Of a DNA stretch of 6,589 nt, positions 1 through 6,411 are shown piece after piece. The stretch's first letter is position 1; each line of letters opens with the position of its first letter. The DNA lies in the NCBI GenBank assembly GCA_021772365.1, contig JAJFMC010000400.1:1-6589 (forward strand), given 5' to 3'. A program made the translations under genes and the position numbers. Below the pieces are notes generated by a model. That model had not been told where the DNA came from and did not search any database. It saw only the letters and a list, made by a program, of their open reading frames with translations. The DNA comes from Chlamydiota bacterium. Lineage in GTDB: Bacteria; Chlamydiota; Chlamydiia; Chlamydiales; Criblamydiaceae.

Positions 1-936
1 ACACTGTCAAGTTCTTGGTATCTTACTGCAAGTTCAACAGGACCACAAACGAGGTATCCCGCTTGTATATACCATCCATATTCGTTTCTGTCATATGTGT
101 CGTATCTTCCTTCTTCGTGATACTGGTCGTACTCAGCTTGAAAGGTGAAACGATAGTAGTTATAAAACAGGTCGACTCCCCATGCGTATAGATCGAATAC
201 TCTGTCGAAATATTCTGTGTCACCAACATATGTGACATTCGTTCCTATTGCGAAACGGTGTCCTTTTCAAATGTATGAACCTTTATAGTCTGCATAGCCG
301 TCATGAGGGCTGTTTGGTTGAAGAAAGTTGATGACAAGACGTCCTGCAGGCATCAGTTGATCGGAATGAGTCGTTCTGATTTTTGTGATTCTGTCGAACT
401 CGAAATTATCGAAGATCCCGATAGCATATTCGAAATGTGCTCCAAAAGGACGGCCATGGAACATCACACCGACCGTGTTATCTACGATACCGAGTTTTGT
501 GAGTGCAAATTTAATGAGCGATCGATCCATAAACAGCAGTTTGGAGTCAGATGTTAGAGCATTTCTGGAAAAGGGTACGTTATAAAGTCCAACGCGTAAA
601 TAGCCAAGGTCTTTGCAGATTGTGAAGTCGAGCCACGCATTTTCTATACGTCCTCTAGGTTCTTCGTTGAACCTACCTTCTTTATCGATTTTTAATTCTA
701 GGTAGTATTTCGCGATATCGAAAGCCATACCGCCAGCTTTCAGGCGAAAGCGGCGAATAAAGATGTCGTTATTGTTATCGATGGTATCGTGTTTGCACTC
801 GCAAGCCCGGTTTGAAGGTTATTTCTCCACACTCACCAAGAGATAAAGGGACCAGGTATGCAGGTGCAGGATCTTTCTCTTCTTCAGCATCATCGCAAGT
901 GTTGCAGATATCTTCGCAACATGAACAAACAACCAT
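1..936 (-). pseudogene. phosphate-selective porin O/P-like outer-membrane porin, degraded and cut by the window edge
   Basis: This would encode a beta-barrel porin of the OprO/OprP family, which passes anions across the outer membrane. The minus-strand reading falls into three consecutive pieces. From 936 to about 790 it reads a Cys-rich N-terminus (CSCCEDICNTC), then an acidic DDAEEEKDPAPAY stretch, then GEITFKPGLRVQTRY. From about 788 to 270 it reads DTIDNNNDIFIRRFRLKAGG, YYLELKID, LGYLRVGLYNVPFSR, FMDRSLI and TVGVMFHGRPF. From 266 to the edge it reads KGHRFAIGTNVTYVGD and then alternating strands such as WGVDLFYNYYRFTFQAEYD. The first two pieces are out of frame with each other (lesion about 785-795). 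The last two share a frame but are split by TGA at 267-269. About 330 codons are visible; the C-terminus lies outside. No signal peptide precedes the Cys-rich stretch, and an in-frame ATG further up (975) gives no better leader. The family call rests on the LRVG..xVPFSR and DRSL patterns and strand periodicity. It is probably non-functional. Confidence 0.8.
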
Positions 937-938
937 AT

Positions 939-943
939 AAAGG
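939..943 (+). promoter_or_regulatory. ribosome binding site for the 952 gene
   Basis: AAAGG lies 8 bases before the ATG at 952, an ordinary Shine-Dalgarno match at good spacing. It supports the choice of start for the truncated gene that follows. It also lies inside any longer version of the porin reading frame, which argues that the junction of the two genes has been rearranged. Confidence 0.5.
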
Positions 944-951
944 TATTTATT

Positions 952-1272
952 ATGACAAGTAAAACAGATGGTCACTCAGCTTATTACCCACTAACTACTT
1001 TTGGTAGCGAAGCCTTTCACTTCAATGAAGACGGATTCATAGTAGGAAAAAATGGAAGACCAGTGGATAGCAGAATTCTATTTGGCGCTTATATAGCTTT
1101 GGAAAACGCGACAAAGGAAGAGTTAGAGATAACGAAAATTTCTTCTGATATGATTAGCAGTTTAAACATTCTCGATGAGCAGAAGGAAAGGTTAAGATCA
1201 AGTGAACCTCTCAAGAAACAAATGCAAGGGCAGCTAATTTGTTTTATATGGGGAAGAAAGAGGACTCCATGA
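952..1272 (+). pseudogene. unrecognised protein, N-terminal fragment truncated by a transposase remnant
   Basis: I do not recognise this protein. The first roughly 94 residues look genuinely coding: a polar start (MTSKTDGHSAYYPLTTFG), a segment FHFNEDGFIVGKNGRPVDSR, a more hydrophobic stretch LFGAYIALENA, then a probable amphipathic or coiled-coil helix from about residue 45 to 90 (KEELEITKISSDMISSLNIL, then DEQKERLRSSEPLKKQ). There is no signal peptide and no cysteine in this part. After about residue 95 the frame reads LICFIWGRKRTP and stops. That tail is out-of-frame translation of transposase DNA, so the native C-terminus has been lost at about 1235-1238. The layout of a short polar head, a hydrophobic patch and a helical region loosely recalls small type III secretion structural or translocator proteins, but I see no diagnostic motif and would not annotate it so. 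The ribosome binding site is good; no clear promoter was found. Confidence 0.5.
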
Positions 1273-1925
1273 ATGGGTGAGAAGTCTTCTTCCACAGGAG
1301 GAATTTGAGTTAGATCTAAAATCAAGGGGGAATACATTTTCAAGGATAGCAAGATTAAAAGTAGCATGGTCAGGCTCTGATGAAACCTCCCAAAACTAGG
1401 AATGACAAAGCTGTCCCTGTTACATATCTAAGAGTTTACGATCCTGGTGACAATGAACTTGAATGGATATTGGTAACTTCTTTGGAAGTATCTTCGACTA
1501 CTGTAGCGCTTTTGGTGCCTCAAATTTATAAATTTCGCTGGATTATCGAGGAGTATCACAAATGTTTAAAGACGGGTTGTCGTATAGTGGCAGCACAGCT
1601 AAAATCTGGCGCCAGGCTGGTTTCTTTATTAGGGATACTCGGAGTGATAGCAACGCAATTGTTGTTCCTTAGAGACCTCTGCAGACAGAATCCAGATGAA
1701 TTAGCAGAAAATTACGTAGATAAAGGCATCATAAACATTTTGAGAATGAGATACAAACTGAAGGGTGCGATCACTATAAAAGATATGTGGAGGATGATTG
1801 CAATGTTGGGTGGTTTTTTGGGTAGAAAATCAGACGGGGATCCGGGTTGGCAAACTATCTGGAAGGGATGGCTCCGAATACAAGATATGATGGAGGGGAT
1901 GAGCGTTCAGAGGATTTGTGGGTAA
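1238..1925 (+). pseudogene. IS4-family (Tn5/IS50-like) transposase, C-terminal remnant with a frameshift
   Basis: This is the 3' half of a DDE transposase that would cut and paste an insertion sequence. From 1238 one frame reads VLYGEERGLHEWVRSL, then EEFELDLKSRG and ARLKVAW, stopping at 1397-1399. The rest continues one frame over from about 1380: KPPKTRNDK, VTYLRVYD, NELEWILVTS. It then shows the YREK signature of IS4 transposases with exact spacing, Y-2-R-3-E-6-K (YKFRWIIEEYHKCLK; Y, R, E and K at residues 50, 53, 57 and 64 counted from the 1380 ATG), where the E is the third catalytic residue. The end, MIAMLGGFLGRKSDGDPGW and then IWKGW, matches the Tn5 transposase tail (ARLGGFMDSKRTGIASW...LWEGWE). 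The DNA-binding N-terminus and the parts bearing both catalytic aspartates are missing. With the frameshift near 1380, the copy is inactive. Confidence 0.9.
1238..1925 (+). mobile_element. partial IS4-family insertion sequence
   Basis: Only the right part of the element is present, defined by the transposase remnant. The left edge is sharp: the 952 frame is disrupted there and recognisable transposase begins just after a TAA (1235-1237). I could not find terminal inverted repeats or a target duplication in 1926-1975, so the true right edge is uncertain and may extend toward 1960. Confidence 0.6.
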
Positions 1926-1973
1926 GGGCAAGGCAATCAGGGTCATGTGAATATTGGCTAATAAATAAACTAA

Positions 1974-2002
1974 TTGCATTAAATTAAAGTTTAATATATA
2001 AT
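1974..2002 (+). promoter_or_regulatory. sigma70-type promoter of the SulP gene, with a dyad in the spacer
   Basis: TTGCAT (1974-1979) and a perfect TATAAT (1997-2002) are separated by exactly 17 bases. Transcription would begin near 2008-2010, leaving a leader of only about 25 bases. The spacer holds a perfect inverted repeat ATTAAA-g-TTTAAT (1983-1995), a possible operator, though in such AT-rich DNA it may be chance. No good Shine-Dalgarno sequence lies between here and the ATG. Confidence 0.65.
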
Positions 2003-2032
2003 TAAATGTTAATTATTATTTTACTTTAACTA

Positions 2033-3556
2033 ATGGTTTATATGAAAAACAGACTTTCCCTAGCACAAATAAAAACTGAAATCTTATCTGGAGCCACCGT
2101 CGCTCTTGCTCTCATTCCAGAAGCTGTTGCTTTTGCCTTTGTAGCGCACGTTAACCCCCTTGTTGCCCTTTATGCAGCATTCTTTGTCGGGTTAATTACC
2201 GCTGTTTTCGGCGGGCGACCGGGTATGAATTCCGGAGCTACAGGAGCTCTAGCTGTCGTAATGGTGTCCCTAGTAGTAGTACATGGTGTCGAATACCTCT
2301 TTGCAACAGTCATTCTTATGGGAGTCATTCAAATGATTGTCGGCTTACTGCATTTGGGGAAGTTGATTCGTATAGTGCCCCATCCCGTCATGCTTGGATT
2401 TGTAAATGGGCTAGCTATTGTAATTTGTCTATCTCAGCTCGGTCATTTTAAAGTGGTAGATGCAGTAGGTAACCAGCAGTGGATGGAGGGCTCTCAGCTG
2501 TATACGATGCTTGGCCTTACCGCTCTAACAGTCCTGCTCGTTTACCTAATTCCCAAAGTTTCTAAAGCTATTCCTGCAGCTTTGGTCGCTATATTGGCGA
2601 TTTTTGCTCTCACTAGCTTTTTTGATATCAACACTCCGACCGTCGGGAGTATGGGTAGTATTGCTGGTGGATTCCCTGAATTTCACCTTCCAATGGTTCC
2701 TTTTAATATCGAAACACTTTACATCATTCTTCCCTACTCCCTCATTCTTGCAAGTGTTGGGTTAATAGAAAGCCTGCTAACCCTTGCTCTTGTCGATGAG
2801 ATAACAGAAACTAATGGAAAGAATAGTCAAGAGTGCATGGCACAAGGTGCAGCAAATATTGTGACAGGATTTTTTGGAGGGATGGGCGGATGTGCAATGA
2901 TTGGACAGAGTATGATCAATATTAGCTCGGGAGCACGTCACCGATTATCGGGTATTGCAGCTTCACTCTTTCTCATTTCTTTTGTGCTATTTGGTGCTCC
3001 AATCATAGAAATGATTCCACTTGCCGCACTTGCTGGGGTCATGTTCATGGTTGTTATAGGCACGTTCGCTTGGTCTAGTTTACGAATTATAAATAAAATT
3101 CCTAGAACGGATGCATTGGTCATTATTTTAGTCTCTGTACTAACTGTAATTTTTGATCTAGCAATTGCCGTTCTTATAGGTGTAATTATATCTGCATTAT
3201 TCTATGCATGGGACAGTGCTACACATATAACAGTAAATGTGGAGCAACGGAAAGATACCAAAGTTTATCACCTTCATGGCCCACTCTTTTTTGCGGCAAT
3301 TTCGAGTTTTCGTGAACTCTTTGATCTCAAAAGTGATCCCGAAAATGTCATTATCAACTTTCAGTATTCCAGAGTTTGGGATCACTCTGCTCTCGAAGCA
3401 CTTTCACGCCTATCGCAGCGCTACCAAGATGCTGGGAAGACTGTTAGTTATGAGGGGGTGAGTCGAGACTGTGCACGTCTTCTCGAACGCATGGAAGTTA
3501 CCGTTAAAGTTGATGAAAGGACAGCTCCGTGTTATGAAGTGGTCACCGACCACTAA
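2033..3556 (+). CDS. SulP/SLC26 family anion transporter with C-terminal STAS domain
   Basis: An inner-membrane secondary transporter of the SulP (SLC26) family, whose members carry sulfate, bicarbonate, chloride or dicarboxylates. The 507 residues are normal for a bacterial member. Residues 10-395 form the membrane domain: first repeat EILSGATVALALIPEAVAFA (16-35) and GGRPGMNSGATGALA (60-74); second repeat IESLLTLALVDEIT (245-258), QGAANIVTGFFGGMGG (271-286) and IGQSMINISSG (290-300). Residues about 408-490 are a STAS domain, with YHLHGPLFFAAISSF and DHSALEAL, where S452 sits at the position phosphorylated in SpoIIAA-like STAS proteins. TM8 E246 and T250 (i, i+4) resemble the Asp/Thr pair that helps bind Na+ in the bicarbonate transporter BicA, so Na+ coupling is possible; substrate cannot be settled from sequence. 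I took the ATG at 2033; the one at 2042 (three codons in) is equally plausible because neither has a clear ribosome binding site. It appears monocistronic, between its own promoter and a terminator. Confidence 0.93.
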   Translation: MVYMKNRLSLAQIKTEILSGATVALALIPEAVAFAFVAHVNPLVALYAAFFVGLITAVFGGRPGMNSGATGALAVVMVSLVVVHGVEYLFATVILMGVIQMIVGLLHLGKLIRIVPHPVMLGFVNGLAIVICLSQLGHFKVVDAVGNQQWMEGSQLYTMLGLTALTVLLVYLIPKVSKAIPAALVAILAIFALTSFFDINTPTVGSMGSIAGGFPEFHLPMVPFNIETLYIILPYSLILASVGLIESLLTLALVDEITETNGKNSQECMAQGAANIVTGFFGGMGGCAMIGQSMINISSGARHRLSGIAASLFLISFVLFGAPIIEMIPLAALAGVMFMVVIGTFAWSSLRIINKIPRTDALVIILVSVLTVIFDLAIAVLIGVIISALFYAWDSATHITVNVEQRKDTKVYHLHGPLFFAAISSFRELFDLKSDPENVIINFQYSRVWDHSALEALSRLSQRYQDAGKTVSYEGVSRDCARLLERMEVTVKVDERTAPCYEVVTDH

Positions 3557-3565
3557 TTAAAATTG

Positions 3566-3596
3566 AAATGTGTGATATGGTACATTTAATTTTTTT
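3566..3596 (+). terminator. intrinsic terminator after the SulP gene
   Basis: AAATGT (3566-3571) pairs with ACATTT (3582-3587), extendable by two G-U pairs to an 8-bp stem with a 6-base loop. The stem is followed by AA and seven T (3590-3596). It begins 9 bases after the stop codon. The stem is AT-rich and weak, but the position and T run fit a rho-independent terminator. Confidence 0.55.
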
Positions 3597-3597
3597 G

Positions 3598-3615
3598 TCA
3601 AAATCCTAATTTTGA
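3598..3615 (+). repeat. perfect 7-bp inverted repeat just after the terminator
   Basis: TCAAAAT (3598-3604) and ATTTTGA (3609-3615) are perfectly complementary around a CCTA loop. It follows the T run directly and has no T run of its own, so it may stabilise the 3' end or be a binding site. Function unknown. Confidence 0.4.
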
Positions 3616-3709
3616 ATCGTAAAGTTTTCATCAAACTGTAATAAATGGTGTCAATATCATTTTAAACAGACCTTTAATGCTTGTTACCCTGTAATGATGT
3701 GATAATGTA

Positions 3710-3738
3710 TTGAACATAAGATCTATCTAATGTATTAT
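3710..3738 (+). promoter_or_regulatory. candidate promoter of the cation-chloride cotransporter gene
   Basis: TTGAAC (3710-3715) and TATTAT (3733-3738) are 17 bases apart (4/6 and 5/6 matches to consensus). Transcription would start near 3745 and give a leader of about 100 bases that contains the palindrome at 3769-3800. An overlapping alternative is the extended -10 element TGTGATAAT (3698-3706), which lacks a good -35. Confidence 0.45.
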
Positions 3739-3768
3739 CTGTAATTATTTGAATTTTCATTTATATCT

Positions 3769-3800
3769 CAGGAAGGATTTTTGATATCGAAAATTTCCTG
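3769..3800 (+). promoter_or_regulatory. long imperfect palindrome in the leader of the cotransporter gene
   Basis: The arms are CAGGAA-gg-ATTTTT-GA and TC-GAAAAT-TTCCTG around a GATATC centre. Apart from a two-base bulge (3775-3776) and one T/G mismatch (3782/3789) the arms pair throughout. It ends 47 bases before the ATG. No T run follows, so it is not a terminator. As DNA it could be an operator; as RNA it folds into a hairpin in the 5' leader. Confidence 0.5.
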
Positions 3801-3847
3801 CTTGGGAGAGGGAATTAATTAGATTTCTAATTTTACAAACGGATCTT

Positions 3848-6046
3848 ATGGTTAAAAATACAGGTTTTGGAACTTTTAAAGGGATATTTGTACCAAATGT
3901 CACGATGATGTTTGGTGTTATTTTATTCCTTAGATTAGGTGTCGTTCTAGGGAATGTTGGCCTTTTCGAGTTATGCTTAATTATTGGAATCTCGTTGCTG
4001 GTGATGACGATTACCTCATTATCTATCGCAATGGTTGCGACAAATATGGAAGTTGGTGGAGGAGGGGCTTATTTTTTAATATCCCGCTCTTTAGGAATAG
4101 AAATTGGGGGCTCTATCGGGTTGGCCCTTGTCGTTTCACAACTCGTTTCTTGTTCCCTATGTGTTACAGGTTTTGCCTACTCAATTACTTCAATTTACCC
4201 TTCTTTTGATTTAGTATGTGTAGAAATCGCTACTCTTCTTGTTTTAGCGTTCTTATCTTCTTCTTCAGCAAACCTGGCATTGAAAATACAAACTCTTATC
4301 TTTACAATACTTCTCCTAACTGTTGGAAGTCTTTTTCTTGGCATGCAAAATAACTACGCGGGAACGATGGAGCCCTATTATCAACCTCCATTAGGTTTTT
4401 GGGCGGCATTTGCAGTATTTTATCCAGCTCTCACGGGCATTGAAGCCGGAATGGCTCTTTCAGGTACGCTAAAAAATCCTTCGCGATCACTTTCTGTAGG
4501 GACTCTTGCCTCCGTTTTATTTGCTGCTGCTATTTACTCTCTTATTGCAGTCTATTTGTCGAGCGTATTCGACCCAAGAGTTCTAGCTGCAGATCCGTTT
4601 ATTATGTTGAAACAATCTAAATTTCCTATTTTTATGTATGTCGGTCTATGGAGTGCTTCTTTGTCGAGTGCCCTAGGAAATTTGATTGGAGCCCCTCGTA
4701 TGATGCAGATGATAGCTGAAGATTGTGCTTTACCGAAAATTCTAAGTCGGAAGTTTGGAAAATATGGAGAACCTCGTTACGCAACAATTTTGATTACAGT
4801 GGCGGCTGGTTTTTTGATTATTTTTACAACTATTGATCAGATTCTTCCTATACTTACCATGATTTGTCTTTTGACTTATGGAACGATCAACCTAGTTGCT
4901 GGGCTTTCAGAATTAATTCATATTCCCTCCTGGCGACCTACATTTAGAGTGCCGTGGCAAATACCAATAGTAGGTGCTGTACTGTGTTATTTGACGATGC
5001 TCGCAATAGATCCTATATGGGCGATTTTAGCAATAGTCTTGGTTTTGGGTCTATATTTCTTCTATAGCAAAAGAAATATCGATGTCCCTTTTCATGATTT
5101 TCGTGATAGCATTATTTTATATTTATCTAGAAAGGCTCTATATCATCTCAATGATACAGAAGATCATGCAGTCAATTGGATGCCGCAGATTCTTCTTGTT
5201 ACTAGATCTCCGACGATGAGAGAGCAAATGATTTATCTCGCACAGGCTCTTGTCCATAGAAACGGCATTTTAACAATAGCGACTATTCTTCCAGAGATTT
5301 GGGAAGATTCCGATCAGTTTGAGAAAAAACATCAGACCATCAAAGATTGGTTATCGGAACGATCAATTGAATGCATTACTGAAGTCCTTAGTCATGGAAG
5401 TTACTATGATGGTATCTGTCAAATGATGAAATCACATGGACTCGGTTCACTACGGCCCAACACTATTTTATTGACCTATTCAGATCGAGGTGATGAAACT
5501 TTGAGTGGGTTAATACAAATGTTTGATACTGCGAATGCTTATGAGCGCAATATCCTACTCTATTTTGAGGTGGAAAAATTTAGTATTAGCGATCTTTCTG
5601 AAAAATCTCCAGAGAAAAAAACGATTGACGTTTGGTGGAATCCAGATCATCGTGATGATTTTGAACTGCTCGTAGGATTCATTCTTTCTCTAAGAACTAG
5701 CCCTATTTGGTCTGATCGTGTAGTTAATGTGCAAACAGTTGCACCAGACAAAAAAGCAAAAAAACATATCGAAAAATATTTTAGAGAACTTTTCAAAAAT
5801 ATAAGAGTACGTTTTAAAATAAAAATCCATATTGATTCGGATTTGTCCTTGGTACGTTGTGTTCGGAAATATTCGGATGAGCCTGATTTAATATTCTTCC
5901 CCCTGATGTCAATTTCTCAATTTGAGAGTACAGAAGGTTTCGAGAGTTATTTGGAAGAAGTGATCGAGGAACTCCCCAGCGATATTCCAACTTTTGCCGT
6001 TAGCTGTTATGACTCTGTAGAACATAGAGAAATTTATTATTCTTGA
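3848..6046 (+). CDS. SLC12-type cation-chloride cotransporter
   Basis: An inner-membrane cotransporter of the APC superfamily related to eukaryotic NKCC/NCC/KCC proteins, which move Cl- together with K+ and/or Na+. Of 732 residues, about 13-406 form 12 membrane segments: TM1 NVTMMFGVILFLRLG (17-31), GGGGAYFLISRSLG (70-83), TM6 FYPALTGIEAG (191-201) with SGTLKNPSRS, TM8 region SLSSALGNLIGAPRMMQMIA (271-290), and LLTYGTINL (341-349). Residues about 443-732 are the soluble C-terminal domain (PQILLVTRSP, HGLGSLRPNTILL). Aligned by motif, Y75, P193 and T196 match K+/Cl- site residues, Y344 matches the TM10 chloride-site tyrosine, and A270/S273/S274 match the Ala/Ser/Ser Na+ site of NKCC1, which KCCs lack. 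The N-terminus is only about 12 residues, so the phosphoregulatory tail of animal proteins is absent, and the loop between TM7 and TM8 is short. The start is fixed: upstream in-frame codons back to a TGA (at about 3782) contain no start. The ribosome binding site (CGGA, about 7 bases upstream) is weak. Confidence 0.93.
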   Translation: MVKNTGFGTFKGIFVPNVTMMFGVILFLRLGVVLGNVGLFELCLIIGISLLVMTITSLSIAMVATNMEVGGGGAYFLISRSLGIEIGGSIGLALVVSQLVSCSLCVTGFAYSITSIYPSFDLVCVEIATLLVLAFLSSSSANLALKIQTLIFTILLLTVGSLFLGMQNNYAGTMEPYYQPPLGFWAAFAVFYPALTGIEAGMALSGTLKNPSRSLSVGTLASVLFAAAIYSLIAVYLSSVFDPRVLAADPFIMLKQSKFPIFMYVGLWSASLSSALGNLIGAPRMMQMIAEDCALPKILSRKFGKYGEPRYATILITVAAGFLIIFTTIDQILPILTMICLLTYGTINLVAGLSELIHIPSWRPTFRVPWQIPIVGAVLCYLTMLAIDPIWAILAIVLVLGLYFFYSKRNIDVPFHDFRDSIILYLSRKALYHLNDTEDHAVNWMPQILLVTRSPTMREQMIYLAQALVHRNGILTIATILPEIWEDSDQFEKKHQTIKDWLSERSIECITEVLSHGSYYDGICQMMKSHGLGSLRPNTILLTYSDRGDETLSGLIQMFDTANAYERNILLYFEVEKFSISDLSEKSPEKKTIDVWWNPDHRDDFELLVGFILSLRTSPIWSDRVVNVQTVAPDKKAKKHIEKYFRELFKNIRVRFKIKIHIDSDLSLVRCVRKYSDEPDLIFFPLMSISQFESTEGFESYLEEVIEELPSDIPTFAVSCYDSVEHREIYYS

Positions 6047-6209
6047 TGGTAGCTCTATCTTAAAATCCACTAACGAAATTTGGGCATGATTTTAAAAGGA
6101 GTAATTCTAGGTGCCATTCTTGTTACGTCCTTAAAAAAACTATGGCAGTACTGCTTAGACATGGGATGGTACAAACTTGAAAAAGTGACCTGTTGTTAGC
6201 CCTTTTATT

Positions 6210-6286
6210 TCCTGCTAGTTTTGTCTTCAGCTTGTTTGGGTATACAATACATTGTATTAATGAGTTGTAGCAGGAGGCGATTTTTT
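6210..6286 (+). terminator. terminator-like nested stem with T run
   Basis: An outer 8-bp stem, TCCTGCTA (6210-6217) with TAGCAGGA (6268-6275), encloses about 50 bases. These contain an inner inverted repeat ATACAAT-AC-ATTGTAT (6242-6257). Six T (6281-6286) begin five bases after the outer stem. It could end transcription from the cotransporter gene, 164 bases downstream of its stop, or mark the 3' end of a small RNA. The large enclosed loop makes it an unusual terminator. Confidence 0.35.
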
Positions 6287-6398
6287 AGTCTGCGTGATTA
6301 ATCAATATTTTTACCGGATGGGCAGGATGAGCAAGATCGGGATGAGGCTATTGGAGCAATCTAGGGCGCCGAGTTTGGCAAAATTCTCATATTAAAGT

Positions 6399-6403
6399 GA
6401 GAG
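6399..6403 (+). promoter_or_regulatory. ribosome binding site before the 6412 ATG
   Basis: GAGAG lies 8 bases upstream of the ATG at 6412. This modest match supports reading 6412 as a real start despite the frame break 11 bases into the gene. Confidence 0.35.
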
Positions 6404-6411
6404 CAGTATAG

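Larger units (their letters stand above)
6047..6411. other. intergenic stretch, mostly non-coding, possibly with gene remnants
   Basis: No convincing gene. A 37-codon plus-strand frame (6086-6199, starting MILKGVILGAILVTS) has no ribosome binding site and is probably chance. Part of 6302-6394 reads as an acidic peptide (FLPDGQDEQDRDEAIGAI, one TAG, then GAEFGKILILK), which might be the end of a decayed gene. GGATG occurs three times in 6316-6344. Also present are an 8-bp inverted pair TTAAAATC/GATTTTAA (6060-6067 and 6088-6095) just after the cotransporter stop, and a perfect 10-bp palindrome TGATTAATCA (6295-6304). Confidence 0.5.

Noticed and set aside
23..238. 71-codon minus-strand open frame
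   Set aside because: Shifted against the porin frame, which runs open through the same bases with clear beta-strand sequence.
267..269. TGA in the porin read as Trp or recoded
   Set aside because: SulP and the cotransporter use TGG for Trp, contain no in-frame TGA, and the cotransporter ends with TGA; a nonsense mutation is simpler.
303..585. Two plus-strand open frames opposite the porin
   Set aside because: Antisense shadows of well-supported porin sequence.
1089..1367. 92-codon minus-strand open frame
   Set aside because: Antisense to the 952 gene fragment and the transposase remnant; no features of its own.
2938..3461. Several open frames on both strands within the SulP gene
   Set aside because: Shadows of the SulP membrane and STAS domains.
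3973..4209. 78-codon plus-strand frame within the cotransporter gene
   Set aside because: Out-of-frame reading of TM2-TM4 of the cotransporter.
6060..6095. TTAAAATC/GATTTTAA as terminator of the cotransporter gene
   Set aside because: The loop is 20 bases and no T run follows on the plus strand.
6086..6199. 37-residue small protein MILKGVILGAILVTS...
   Set aside because: No ribosome binding site, no supporting context, and the length is expected by chance.
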